A stretch of 64,000 nt of DNA from Garcia nutans (lineage: Eukaryota; Streptophyta; Magnoliopsida; Malpighiales; Euphorbiaceae): positions 5,394,001-5,458,000 of the forward strand of contig CANTUV010000002.1 in the NCBI GenBank assembly GCA_947685225.1. Reading direction: 5' to 3'. Below the pieces are notes generated by a model that saw nothing but the letters and a program-made list of their open reading frames with translations, ran no database searches and was not told where the DNA came from. Positions 46,416 to 57,394 of this stretch are shown here, piece by piece. The translations under genes were made by a program, and so were the position numbers. Numbering within the stretch: position 1 is the stretch's first letter; every line of letters begins with the position of its first letter.

Positions 46416-47226
46416 CATTTATTTAGACATCTCAAGGGCAAGGATTTTTTCCATCATCAAGGATCATTACTTCATCATCCATAGTTAGTCCAAGCTTGCT
46501 TAGTAGCATATCATCTTTAGCAGCTTCTCTATCCATATCATGACAAGGTGACAAGATAAAACTCTTCATGAAGGTTGTAAGCGATGATGCCCTTCCAAAT
46601 TTAGGCTGAGGATTATTCTTAGTGTTGAGCTTATCAGGCTCAGGCAGCTTTCCACTGTCAATCAAATCTTGGATTTCATGCCTTAATCGAACACATTTAT
46701 CTATCTCATGCCCTTGCATTTGATGGAATTGATAGAAGACCTTGGCATCAAAATTTGGCGGTAGAGGCTTATATAGAGGCTGAGGTGCCAATGGTTGTAG
46801 CAAATCCATTTTCATTAGATTTTCTAACATCTTTGACAAAGGCTCCTTTGAGTTTGAAAATTTAAGCTTCTTTGTTGGCTTAGTTGTTGCATATTTCTCA
46901 ACATCTCCTCTTTCCCTTTGACTTTGCCCGCTAGGGTGATAGCCGCTCTTATTGCTCCACTTAGATAGCACATGGTTCGGTTGGTCTTGTAGAATAGGGA
47001 CTGATCTCTCATTTTTCATTCGATCTCTATCAGTAGACATGTTCCTTGTTAATGCTGCCTTTTCCTTCTTTCCTATGTCAATGCGAGATGCCTTATTAGC
47101 ATTGTTGATGATCTCCAGAATTTCAATCAACTGGGTCTTCATAATTTCAACCAATTGGCCTTGTAGCTCAGCCATCCTAGCTTTGACAACTTCATCAACT
47201 ATGTCCCTTAGCTAGTTTGCATCCAT
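46416..47226 (-). pseudogene. Tat-3 gag, internally shortened
   Basis: ATG at 47226-47224 reads MDAN and then TAG (47214-47212). After that, one frame runs open from MAELQGQLVEIM (47175) to 46432, 247 codons. It has the N-terminal helix region and the C-terminal part, with PPNFDAKVFYQFHQMQGHEI, KCVRLRHEIQDLIDSGKLPEP and FMKSF. The capsid segment present in Tat-5 gag (KNWDFLYKAFIQQYGY to RMSHTL) is missing. The zinc-finger-like motif has lost its first Cys (Y), keeping H, H and C. Compared with Tat-5 gag (about 507 codons) it is roughly half length. Confidence 0.85.
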
Positions 47227-48378
47227 CCTTGAAATGTTGTAGGTGGTGTCGTTGTATGCTCTTGAATTATCATACTCTAAGTCTAAGAGCCAGAGAGGAT
47301 CAAGGATATGAGATGCAAATGTATGTATGCATGTATGCACAAGCAATAAACAAACAAGGATAAATAGGACTTTCCTTCCAACCATATAACATCCACACAC
47401 GAATGGCGAGTTTCTTTTTCTAGGTATATAGTTAACAAAATACCAACATGGGGTATCTTGTTTTCGAATAATTTCCTCGGACATTTCAACCAATAGTTAT
47501 ATTTTTTAAAATGGAAATCAATCCATGATAATTCCCATTAATTAGGTTTTAGTCCATTCAACCAACAAAATTAGCTTTTATGTTATATTGGATTAAAACT
47601 AAATTAAGAAGTTTATTATAGATATATTTTTCACTTGAAAAAGGTAACTAATGATTCATGCCAAAAACAAGCCCATGGTTAATTTATTCTTAGTATAAAC
47701 TAGGCCCAAAATTGATTTTTGGTATTTCATAATTCACCTAAATATTTTGCAAGCTCTTTGTAAGAAAAGGTTGGGTGAAAATAATTTTGTTTCTAAGCCC
47801 ATTATAAAAAGATTTTAGAAAAAATATGGATTTTGGGCTTAGTATTTGGGCCATGAGTAAAAGAATTTTTTATTTATTATTTTTTGAAAAGTCTTATGTC
47901 CAAAGACCATCTTGAAAAATTTTGAAAATAGCTTGGGTCTTTTGGATTTTAAAGAAAAATTTATTTTGAGCTTACAATATACTTAGGTCATATTAGAAAA
48001 AGAACAAACCAAATAAGCCATGACTTAAGCCAAGATAAATTAACCATAGTCAAACAACATGCATTTTAGGTAAAAACCTAAGGAAAGTAACTAGGCCAAT
48101 TACATGAGCTTTAGTCTTTGGGTTAAAGGGCTTAGGTTCCCATAGCAAGTATATGCCAAATGGTATGAGGCTATGAGTGGTTATGCCATGATCAATCTCC
48201 ATACCTTGAGTGAGAGTATGGTATCCCTTACATAACACAACACGGGTAATACGGGCGTCCTAACTCACGCACACGATGCAATCTAATATGATGCAGTGGA
48301 TAATATCATTATAAAAAAGAATAGAATAATATAAAGACCAGTGGAATCAACTTCTCTTGTCCCTAGTGGAGTCGCCAC
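47227..48378 (-). other. Tat-3 5' leader with primer-binding site
   Basis: Non-coding. At its right end the - strand reads TGGCGACTCCACTAGGG (48377-48361 region), the same primer-binding site as Tat-5. It is colinear with Tat-5 57377-58541. Small ORFs are chance. Confidence 0.8.
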
Positions 48379-49564
48379 TGTGAGTGGGGATTTTTGCCCC
48401 CACTCCCGGTGGAATGGTTCTTGCGACTTCGGCACTGTTTAGGCTCGGGGCCTTAGAGAACACGGACCTAAGTCCGGAGAAAATGGAGTCGCCACCCAGA
48501 CGGGCCAGGAAAAAAGAAAGGGGTGGATGACTCTATTCCTAAGGAATCCCCAATCCCCTAATGGGTTTGGAAAGTTGTGTACATGTGGGGAAGGTGAGAA
48601 ATGGCCCAGCACCCCCATAACACCCGGTTCATTGGAATCAGCCTCCTTTACATGTCTTAATATTATAAAATTCTTAAATATAACAACATTATCCATATTA
48701 CACACAATAATTAAAAGAAATCATTAATATATTAAAATCAAAGCAAGGTCCAAGCAAAACAAATAAATGGACACCCATCCAAAGATGGAAACATGTCCTT
48801 ACATCACATGCCTAAATAGGACACCCACCGGGGACACCTACCGAAAGGTAGAAACATGTCCTTTACATAGGTTCTAAAATAGAAAAGCAATTTAAATTAC
48901 ATGATATTTAACTAATGAGGTACCCACCAAGTGGAAACATACCTCTTACAACATTTGGAAATCTACATGAATTGATGGAGGAAAAATTGCGCTAGCGAAA
49001 AAATTTACCGCAGTTGGTTGCGGCAGGGGGGCGGGGAATGGCATGCGGGCCATTTCGCTCGCAGGTTTTTCATGTGAGCGAAATGGCCCAAGCCATTTCA
49101 CCCTTAGAAATTATCTGCGGGCGAAATGGCCCCAGGACATTTCGCGCAGCCGAGTTCTTTTTTTTCTTTTATTTTTTTATTATTATTTTTATTTTTTATT
49201 AATAAAAATTAAATACTAAAGAAAAAATTATTTAATTAAGATATCACAAAAAAATTGGCAACGCGCGAGCTGTCGGGCCCGTGGGTTGCGCTGGCAGCAA
49301 TTGCGCTAGTAAAAATGGGGGCAGCGGGCCAATTCGCAGCCAGATGCCACTGGCTGCGAATTGGGCAAGCGACGCTAGCTCGATCCGTCCGATTTTTTAT
49401 TTTTTATATTTTTTTATATTTTTTTATACTTTTATATGTTTTATTTTTATTAAAAATAACTAAAAAATAATATTAGTAATTAAAATATTATTAAAATAAA
49501 TAAAATATCAAAAAAATTATTTTAGACTATCAGATTTGAATGGGTCAAAAATTAAGGGTCTACA
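48379..49564 (-). repeat. Tat-3 5' LTR (internally deleted)
   Basis: Runs from TGTGAGTGGGGATTTTTG to AAGGGTCTACA. It jumps from ACATGAATTGAT (48976) to GGAGGAAAAATTGCG, skipping about 1.3 kb present in the 3' LTR (41070-42360). It keeps three clear stem-loops (48769-48945) and perfect GC-rich hairpins at 49048-49088 and 49329-49364. It has about 80 bp of hairpin sequence that the 3' LTR lacks. Confidence 0.9.
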
Positions 49565-50617
49565 ATACCATTACTCTAGTATCTACCATATGGCCAAAAA
49601 TGCCTCAAACTCTTTACTAATCATCCTCTTAACTAATATAACTGAAACCAACATGGATACAAGGTGTCTCTGCTCACTAGATACCACCACATCTCTCTCA
49701 TCACATGTTTTCAAGGTAACATGTTTATGCTTATTATCTACCACAACCCTGTGTCTGGATAACCAATCTATAACCAGAACCAAATCATACTCCCTAAAGG
49801 GCATCACAATCAGGTCACCGAGAAAGTTCTCATAATGAATAACTACTGGACTATCTCAGTGTACCCTGCTAACGATTACACTATGCCCTAAATGGTTGGT
49901 CACCAGTACATCAAACCCTAATGACTCTGAATGCATCACTCACAGGAAAAATAGATGCACTGATATATGAATGTGTCGATCCATGATCAATCAATGCATG
50001 CAGAGGAGTGTCAGATAAAAAAAAGTACTAGCCATAATATTTGAAGCCTCTGCCTATCTCTGCATTACATAAATCCTCTGTGATGACCCTGTCAGCTCTG
50101 TTCTACCAGTTTCTATTATAGATCCTCCTCTCGGACTAAATCTAAGTCTGCAACCTCCACTACCACCACTGCCACCTCGACCCCTCTGTCACTAGGTTTA
50201 GATGCAGTGGTCTTTGTTTCTCTGTCCATTGGTGGCTCTGGATAATCTATAATATAGTGATCCCATGACCCATATCTAAAACATCCCACTAAAGCACCAA
50301 TCTTCCAAAAAACACCTCCATGTGCCCTACCACACTGAGCACAGACTAGTCAGGTAAATCTCCATGGATCCGGGGTAAAAACAATGTCCACTAAGGCTAC
50401 AGGTCTCTACCTCTGCTGCTGAAATGATCTACCAGGCTACCCCTGGCTCACAATAGACCTCTAAAGAAAGACCCCTCGACCTCCTTTCCCAAAAAAAGAC
50501 CGTGCCTCAGCCTGGGATCTCACGTCTCTGCTCTCCTCAGCTTTGGTAGTTGTTGTATGTCCCTATGCCTTCTCTATAGTTCTGGCTATTGTAACCATCT
50601 TGAAAAAAATCTTTATA
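49565..50617 (-). pseudogene. Tekay-2 zinc-knuckle, protease and spacer region
   Basis: On the - strand a decayed knuckle region (CAQCGRAHGG, then CFRYGSWDHY with Cys lost) lies near 50340-50270. A retropepsin active site follows, ALIDHGSTHSYIS near 50000-49960; relatives have DPGST. Then comes MPFREYDLVLVIDWLSRHRVVVD (49807-49740), typical of the region between Tekay protease and RT. Many stops break it. The piece is bounded by Tat-3 on the left. Confidence 0.85.
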
Positions 50618-50827
50618 TTAAGATGCTGCCATAAGAAACATTATGGCTAGCCTCAAACCCTCCTCAAATCTTCGATAATGGTCAATCTCATTAGACAAAG
50701 CATCCCCCGTATATCTGCTCAACTGGAGGAATGCCTTCTCATACTCTGTAACTGTTCTAGAACCTTGCTTTAGATTTAAGAACTCCCTTCTTTTCTTGTC
50801 TCTGCAGTCTTTAGCAGTGTACATCTT
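50618..50827 (-). pseudogene. Tekay-2 gag, C-terminal half of capsid
   Basis: Encodes MYTAKDCRDKKRREFLNLKQ, then SRTVTEYEKAFLQLSRYTG, a Retrotrans_gag-type stretch. It is cut on the right by the solo Tat LTR at 50828 and continues at 52762 beyond it. Confidence 0.88.
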
Positions 50828-52761
50828 TGTAAACCCTTAATTTTGACTCTAATTTTGTATGATCCTAATTTAAGAATGTCAAAATAAGTTTGATCCGACT
50901 TTAAAAGATTTAAACCTAGTTTATGATTTTTAAATAAGTCTGTTCGGGTTAAAAAGGCATAAATTAAATTATTCGGTCTAATTAAAGTATTTTTAAACTG
51001 ATTAAGTCAGCAGGGCCCCAGGCGACTTGAACCATGGTACATGTCGACCTGGAGGGCCAAAATTGACATGAGCCATGGCTTATGCCGATTTGGTGGCTAA
51101 AATGGACATGAGCCAAAGGCTTATGTCGATTTGTCTTACCAAATCAACATGGCCTTGGTTCCATGTAAATTTGGCGCACCAAATTGACATGGCCTTGGCC
51201 CATGTTAATTCGGATAGCTAAATTGACATTGAATTTGATTCTGAAGAATTTTTGGGCTTTCTAATTAAATTAGAATCCTTTTATGTCTTGGATTAGGCAG
51301 ATTAGGTTTAGGTTAAGTCTGATTTTGCCTATAAATAATAAGCTTTAATACTTTAAAAAGGGGGGAAAATTGGATAGGCAATTGTGAATTAAGAAGGGGG
51401 AACAAAGGAAGCAACAACAGTTAAGAAAGGAAACAACGAACAGAAAACCCTAGCAACTCGAGAGAGCAGGGAACAGAAACATCAAAACAATCAAACCTGA
51501 AGGCAGTGTTGTACGTCTTTCTTCAACTTGTTTCAAACAAGATTTACAAGCTTAAATATTGGTGGAACCTATGGTGGAGGTTTGCAATCTTTCATTTAAA
51601 TTATGTTTAAGATTACAGTAATTCAATTATTCCTTTTCATTTTTTATTTTCATTTTTTTTTCAATGTTTGCTTTGATTATTTCATTGATTAAAATATCCA
51701 GTAGTCATTGCCTTGTTTCATTATTTCATTGATACAAATATGCAGTAGCCATGTCCTACCAAGTTGTTTCATTTATATCTAGTAGCCATGAATCTATAAT
51801 TCATTCGAATGTGTTTACGTGTTGTTCATTCATCAAATTACATTAAACAATTTCATTGATTTCCAAAACATATTGTTAAAACCATTTTTAAAATTCCAGT
51901 AGTTTCAAAAAAATCCTAATTGATTTCTATAGCAGGACCGCCGTATGGGCTCATCGAAGGGGTCAATATTTATTTGTGTATTATAAGTCTTTGTGTTTAA
52001 CATCCTTCATTTAAAACCCTAATTTAGTTATTAAAATTCTAAAACCCTAATTTAAGATGTAAACCCTAAACTTATACATTTATTGCTTTATTTTGTTTTA
52101 GATTTGATTTTGTAGTTTATTATATGTTTTGATGATTGATTTATTTGATTTCAATGTTTGATTTGTTTAATTTATCATGGATGGATGATTTCTTTATTAT
52201 TATTATTTATTTATATTGATATTAATAATGTAAGAGGTATGTTTCTACTTTGTGGGTACCTCATTAGTCAAGCTTCATGTAATTTAAATTATTTTCATAT
52301 TTTAGGATTAATGTAAAGGACATGTTTCCACCATTTTGGTGGGGGTCCTATTTAGTTTTAGACATTAGACGGTGTAAGGACATGTTTCCATCCTCAGATG
52401 GGTGTCCATTTATTTGATTTTCACCTTTTTGATTTTAATTATTGTATGTAGTATAGATTATATCATAATAATTAAGAATTCTATAATATTTAGACTTAAT
52501 AAAGAGGCTAATGAACGGGCATTATGGGGGTGCTGGGTCATTCCCATCTTCCTCACACGTACCTAACTTTCTGAACCCGTTAGGGGGTTGCGGATTCCTT
52601 AGGAATCGTGTCATCCATCCCTTTCTTTTTTCCTAGCCCGTATGGGTGGCGACTCCATTTTCTCTGGTTTTAGGCTCGTATTCCCTATGGCCTTGAGACT
52701 AACAGTGCCGGAGTCATAAGAACCATTCCACCGGGAGTGGGGGAGAAAATCCCCACTCATA
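50828..52761 (+). mobile_element. Solo Tat LTR in Tekay-2 gag
   Basis: Begins TGTAAACCCTTAATTTTGAC and ends TCCCCACTCATA (family end CTCACA), flanked by TSD ATCTT (50823-50827, 52762-52766). At 1,934 bp it has three teloboxes at 52014, 52042 and 52061 and three stem-loops at 52234-52407. Only the LTR remains. It is more diverged than the solo copy at 26069. Confidence 0.92.
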
Positions 52762-53268
52762 ATCTTCCCAAAAACTTTTCAAAAATTTGTATAAGTGAGC
52801 ATTGGAGGTTGCTCCATACCCCAGGGAACTGTCTTCCACTAGTCATAGGCATCCCCTGCAGAAGTGATACAACATAATCAAATTTCTCTTCTACAGTAAC
52901 CGAAAGCTGTATGAAAACTCTCTTAACTCTGTCCAGCTATTACTCTGGCTTGGCTGGGTCAGTTGTCCCTATAAAATCTATAGCCCGTACTGCCTCAATT
53001 TATCACATTTCCTGATCTGTTGTTGCTGTTGTACAGGGGCCAATATGAATAACTCTGCCCTATGTTGCATTTAGACTAGCGGTATAGCCTGAGTTGCTGG
53101 TTTGGCTAGCACTGGTGACTCCCCAGCAACCTCAATAGGTCTATCGTCTTCCTCTATATGATCCACACTCTCAATGCTCCCCATACTAGAAACTTGCGCC
53201 CGAGACACCATCCGCCTATGTCTATAATTATAGAAAAAAATTGCCACATTAGAGACTAGTTCAAGCAC
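52762..53268 (-). pseudogene. Tekay-2 gag, N-terminal part
   Basis: The - strand encodes MVSRAQVSSMGSIESVDHIE at the N-terminus (about 53210). Further on there is a capsid stretch containing LLQGDAYD and WKTVPWGMEQPPMLT (near 52880-52800), interrupted by stops and frameshifts. It joins the 50618-50827 piece once the solo LTR and one TSD are removed. Confidence 0.83.
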
Positions 53269-53377
53269 TTGTGTAAATGCATGTATGGCAATTTAAAACA
53301 AATTTAAATTCCCATGTCTCTCTCAAAAACCCACCTAGGTCAAGAACCTCAAACCTAGGCTTTGATACCAAAATAAA
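53269..53377 (-). other. Tekay-2 leader and primer-binding site
   Basis: TGGTATCAAAGCCTAGG on the - strand (53370-53354) is the initiator-Met-tRNA site with one G-to-A change, seven bases from the LTR. Confidence 0.85.
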
Positions 53378-54082
53378 TATAACACCTTTATACCTCATAT
53401 GCATACAATACATGCACCTGATATATGTAAAATATACATACATAATACAAGAATGTCAGAGTTCAGTCTTTTCAAAAACTTCATAATTCCATAATAGATA
53501 TTTAAAGACTTAAAATGTATTTTAAATAATAAATAAATGTATTTTTTAATATTTTTTGTACCAAAAATAATTATTTATTATAAAATTCTTTGAGAAAAAT
53601 TCACCAAGTTTTGCAATTTTGACGTTATTAAAAATAAAATTTTAATTTATTCAACCTGCATAAAATGAACACTCTCATATATTTTCAAAATATCCATTTC
53701 TCCATAAGAGCTCAATGGCTCAAATATCCAACTTTTTCCAATATCCACAAATATTCATAATTATCAAAATAAATACATATTTGAAAATATTCACAACCAT
53801 AAACCCCAAAAATCCTTATAATTTACATCAAATGCATATTCATATACATAATGTAGAAAATTTAAAAGTAAGTTCTCAAAATAGAATGTTTACATGCTCA
53901 CAACAAGCCCCGGTCCGTGGTAGCCAAGGGAAATACAAAAATAAACAGGAAAACTCTACTCTCACTCCAGTACCGCAGGGCTCTCAATATTAACCTTATT
54001 ACCTGCATGATAAACAAATCGTGCTAAGCAAATTGCCTAGTGATACATACTTTGATATAAAAAATTTTGAATGAAGCAAGAA
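53378..54082 (-). repeat. Tekay-2 5' LTR, first part
   Basis: Starts TATAACACCTTTATACC (family TGTAACACC) and matches the nested solo LTR at 54083 in layout, including GTGCTAAGC near 54023. It is interrupted by that solo LTR; a remnant follows at 56882. Confidence 0.83.
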
Positions 54083-56876
54083 TGTAGCATTCTTATACCC
54101 TATATACGTATAATACATATATTCCATAAATGTAAAATACGAGCACAAAGTTTAAGAATGCCACAAATCGATTTAATAACAAAATTTACATATTCTCAAT
54201 TTAAAATCCCAAACAAATAAAATGTATTTTTAATAAGTAGGTAAAATATTCATAATTAATTGTGGTTACCCAAAATAAGCATTTAATATAAAAATCTTTG
54301 GGAAAATTTTTGCTAGAGTTTTCTCTGTAAAATGGATATCCTAAAAATTCCAATAATACTCAAATTGCAAAAAAATACACTCCAATAAAAGCAAATCAAC
54401 ATTTCACCCTAACTTCTCAATTTCTCCACATTTTTCTCTAAACATTTAAATATGTACATATATATTTATAAAGCATAAATACATTCCATTATCACAAAAT
54501 TAGTCCAAAAGTACTTAATATTTTACAATACTCCTAAAAACGTAAATATATTATACATAATTATGGCATGTTATAATAATAGAAAATATACATGACAGTA
54601 GCTGGCTCTGATCCTGTGGCAGTAAAAAACTTATTTCAAGCACACTAGTCTGAGCAGGTCTAGATGAACTCTCCAGATCTACCAGATCAACCCTGTCACC
54701 TGCACAATGAATTACAATCGTGCTAAGCTAAAAGCCTAATAGTACATACTTTGATAATAATAAAACTTTAAAATAATAACAATGCACAATGTTGTTGCAT
54801 GGTATTTCACAATGTGGTATGCAATTCCACTTTAAAACATAATCTTAGTTCTTTTTATACATCACATTAACACATACACAAGCATTGGGCCCAAGTAATC
54901 TAATATCCTATTCAAATCTCAGAGTTGTTGTTTTGGTCAATTTTGACACCCAGTGTCTAGCCTGAAGGCAATACAAGTGACGCCCGGTGTCCAGCCTAAA
55001 GGCAAATCATAGTGACGTCCAATGTCTAGCCTGAAGGAAAATCATATATTAGTGATGCCCAATATCTAGCCCCGAAGGCAAATAATGAGAATAATCTCAT
55101 AGGCATGCTGCCAAACACAAAGCTCTAGAAATTGAATACTATACGAGGCACACGCAAATAGTACATATTTTTCCACAATTAATTTTTCTCATCACATTGC
55201 ATCTTTCACTCATTTTTCTCATTCATGGCAATGCCAAATCACTTTAACTCACCATATCACAGCACTTTATCACAATGTATATCATTTAACATTATAATCA
55301 TTTTACCCAAATATTCGTGGGTGATTCTCACATAATTCACATAAATCACTTTTCATTCATTTTAGCCATTAATAATGGCTTTTCATAATGTACATAATAT
55401 ATATACATCATTTCACATTCAATATCACAATGCATATGTACATTCAAATAACCAAGTAGCTTAACATATTTTCTATCTAAAGTGTGTTAAGTCAAATCAA
55501 ATGCAAACATATTTAAATTATCAAAAGTATATACATACCTTAATTATCACTGAACCCCAAGCTAAAAATCACTCTCTAACCTTCACATCCAAATTGCCCT
55601 TCAACACTAAGGTTGGGCAAATCACTTCCTCTTAATGCCTATTCAAAATGTGAGCAAATACAACCATTTAGAATCACATTTTCAGGCATTTCAAATATAA
55701 AACCCTAATTAACCATCATTTCAACCATTATCCAAAAATTTTGCCATTCCTTACTTTAACATTAGAATTTCCTTTTAATCCATTTAATTGGTGTTTTACA
55801 TTTATTTTTATCAATAAAATCATATTAGAACATATTTTAACCAATCAAATCCAATAAACACATATTCTTTAACAAAACCCTAAAATATGTCGTAAGCCTC
55901 TTCATTTCCAATTCTTCATTCCAATCCATTCCAAATGTTAATCTAAGCCCATTTACATCATTTAAATCACTTAATAACATGATTTATTGATTGAAATAAA
56001 ATAAAAACCAATACTTTAAAAATTCTCTTCCAAAACACTAAATTCAACACTACCTTTTGCAAATATGTAATAAAACTTGATTAAATCAATCATTTGACTT
56101 TAAAATCCTTGTTTAGGCATCAAAAAAACAACTTTGGAATCCATTTACACAATTAAAACACTTGATTTCAAAATTCCAAATTACACATAACCCTAAATCA
56201 TCTTCTTCATCTAAACTCAACCCAAACTTAATCCTCACTTCTATATAACTTGAAAATCATTACTTACTACTCAAAATAGCATCATGCATACCCATTCAAG
56301 TAATTAAATCATACTACATCAAAACTCCAAATCCAACATATTCAAAGTTTTCCATAAAACATAGAAATTTGGTAAGAAAGCTTACCAATTAATGGAGAAA
56401 CTTCCAATTCTCTTGCCAACCTAGCAAATCCCTTCAAAACATGGTGGATGGAAGAAGAAAAAAAAATTTGCTTCCTTGTCCATGGAGGTTCGATTCCCTT
56501 TAAGAAGAAGAAGAAGAAGATGAAATTTTAATATTTTCTTTTTCTTTCCACTTAAATTTAAGACCATATATTATTATTTTAATATTTTTATTAATTATTT
56601 ATTTATTTTAAAAAAGATAATTTGTCTTCCATCAATAAATAATTTATTTTAAACTATTTAATTAATTTTAATGTAACAAAATATATTTATAATTTTACCA
56701 TTTGTCTTTTTGACTTTCTCCTTTAAATGTTATCTTTTGTGTATGTTATATATATTATATATATATATTTCACATATACACTTTACTTTCTCACCTCTAA
56801 TCCATCAATTTTCTATTTAAATTATTTACTTAATTCATTTAATTTAATTAATTTTTTTAAATTAATGGATGTTACA
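54083..56876 (-). mobile_element. Solo Tekay-type LTR inside the Tekay-2 5' LTR
   Basis: On + it runs from TGTAGCATTCTTATACCC to ATTAATGGATGTTACA, 2,794 bp. It is flanked by identical TSD AAGAA (54078-54082, 56877-56881). It holds the bracketed cassette (54902-55143) with four ~37-bp repeats, a GAA microsatellite (56504-56520) and a (TA)n run near 56745-56770. No internal sequence remains. Confidence 0.92.
54946..55081. repeat. ~37-bp tandem repeats in the solo Tekay LTR
   Basis: Four units of the pattern TGACGCCCRGTGTCYAGCCT, then RAAGGCAAATCATA. They lie inside the inverted-repeat bracket and are unrelated to the 106-bp-spaced cassette at the same place in the LARD LTR. Confidence 0.88.
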
Positions 56877-56881
56877 AAGAA

Positions 56882-56970
56882 TTTATTTCTTTTTAAAATT
56901 ATGAGATGGCATGCACTCTCATGTACCGACACAAACACTAATCACTTTTAATATATCACATTACACATTC
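56882..56970 (-). repeat. Tekay-2 5' LTR, remnant
   Basis: About 90 bp between the solo LTR's TSD and the truncated Tat-5 LTR. It is assigned to Tekay-2 by position and weak similarity (TATCACATTACAC against CATCACATTAACAC at 54861). Confidence 0.5.
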
Positions 56971-57375
56971 AGATGGGTGTCCATTTATTTGCTTTGTTTG
57001 GACATTATTTTTTATTTTTAATATATCGATGCATTATTTTAATTATTGCATGTAATATGGATAATATTATTATATTTAAGAATTTTATAATATTAAGACC
57101 AGTAAAGGAGGCCGATTCCAAGGAACCGGGCATTGTGGGGGGTGCTGGGCCATTTCTCACCTTCCCCACACGTACCCAACTTGTCTAAACCCATTAGGGG
57201 GTTGGGGATTCCTTAGGAATCGAGTCATCCACCAATTTCTTTTTCCCGGCCCGTCCAGGTGAAGACTCAATTTTCTCCGTATTTAGGTCCTTGTTCTCTA
57301 AGGCCCCGAGCCTAAACAGTGCCAAAGTCGCAAGAACCATTCCACCGGGAGTGGGGACGAAAATCCCTGCTCACA
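56971..57375 (+). repeat. Tat-5 5' LTR, last ~405 bp
   Basis: Begins inside stem-loop 3 (AGATGGGTGTCC) and ends ATCCCTGCTCACA. It aligns with 27851-28202 of the solo LTR. The missing ~1.7 kb includes the LTR start, hairpins and teloboxes. Confidence 0.88.
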
Positions 57376-57376
57376 A

Positions 57377-57394
57377 TGGCGACTCCACTAGGGA
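57377..57394 (+). other. Primer-binding site of Tat-5
   Basis: TGGCGACTCCACTAGGGA starts two bases after the LTR. Tat/Ogre elements use a TGGCGACTCC-type site, reported as matching an arginine tRNA; the tRNA was not checked here. Confidence 0.82.

Larger units (their letters stand above)
40489..49564 (-). mobile_element. Tat-3: non-autonomous Tat-type element with reduced gag
   Basis: It is 9.1 kb, with LTRs 40489-42925 (3') and 48379-49564 (5') and TSD ATACG/ATACC (40484-40488, 49565-49569). The interior of 5.45 kb has polypurine tract, two tandem arrays, pyrimidine tracts, a shortened gag and a leader; no pol. The 5' LTR lost about 1.3 kb relative to the 3' LTR. It sits in Tekay-2 between protease and RT and shares its pol-less layout with Tat-2. 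Confidence 0.9.
15528..56970 (-). mobile_element. Tekay-2: outermost Tekay-type element, dispersed by nested insertions
   Basis: Pieces in - strand order: 5' LTR (56970-56882 and 54082-53378), primer-binding site, gag (53268-52762 and 50827-50618), zinc knuckle/protease (50617-49565), pre-RT linker (40488-40364) and RT-RNase H (16811-15528). The left part with integrase and 3' LTR lies beyond the Tat-4/Tekay-1 insertion. At each junction the protein reading resumes once the inserted element and one TSD copy are set aside. That shows these pieces were one element. Confidence 0.88.
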
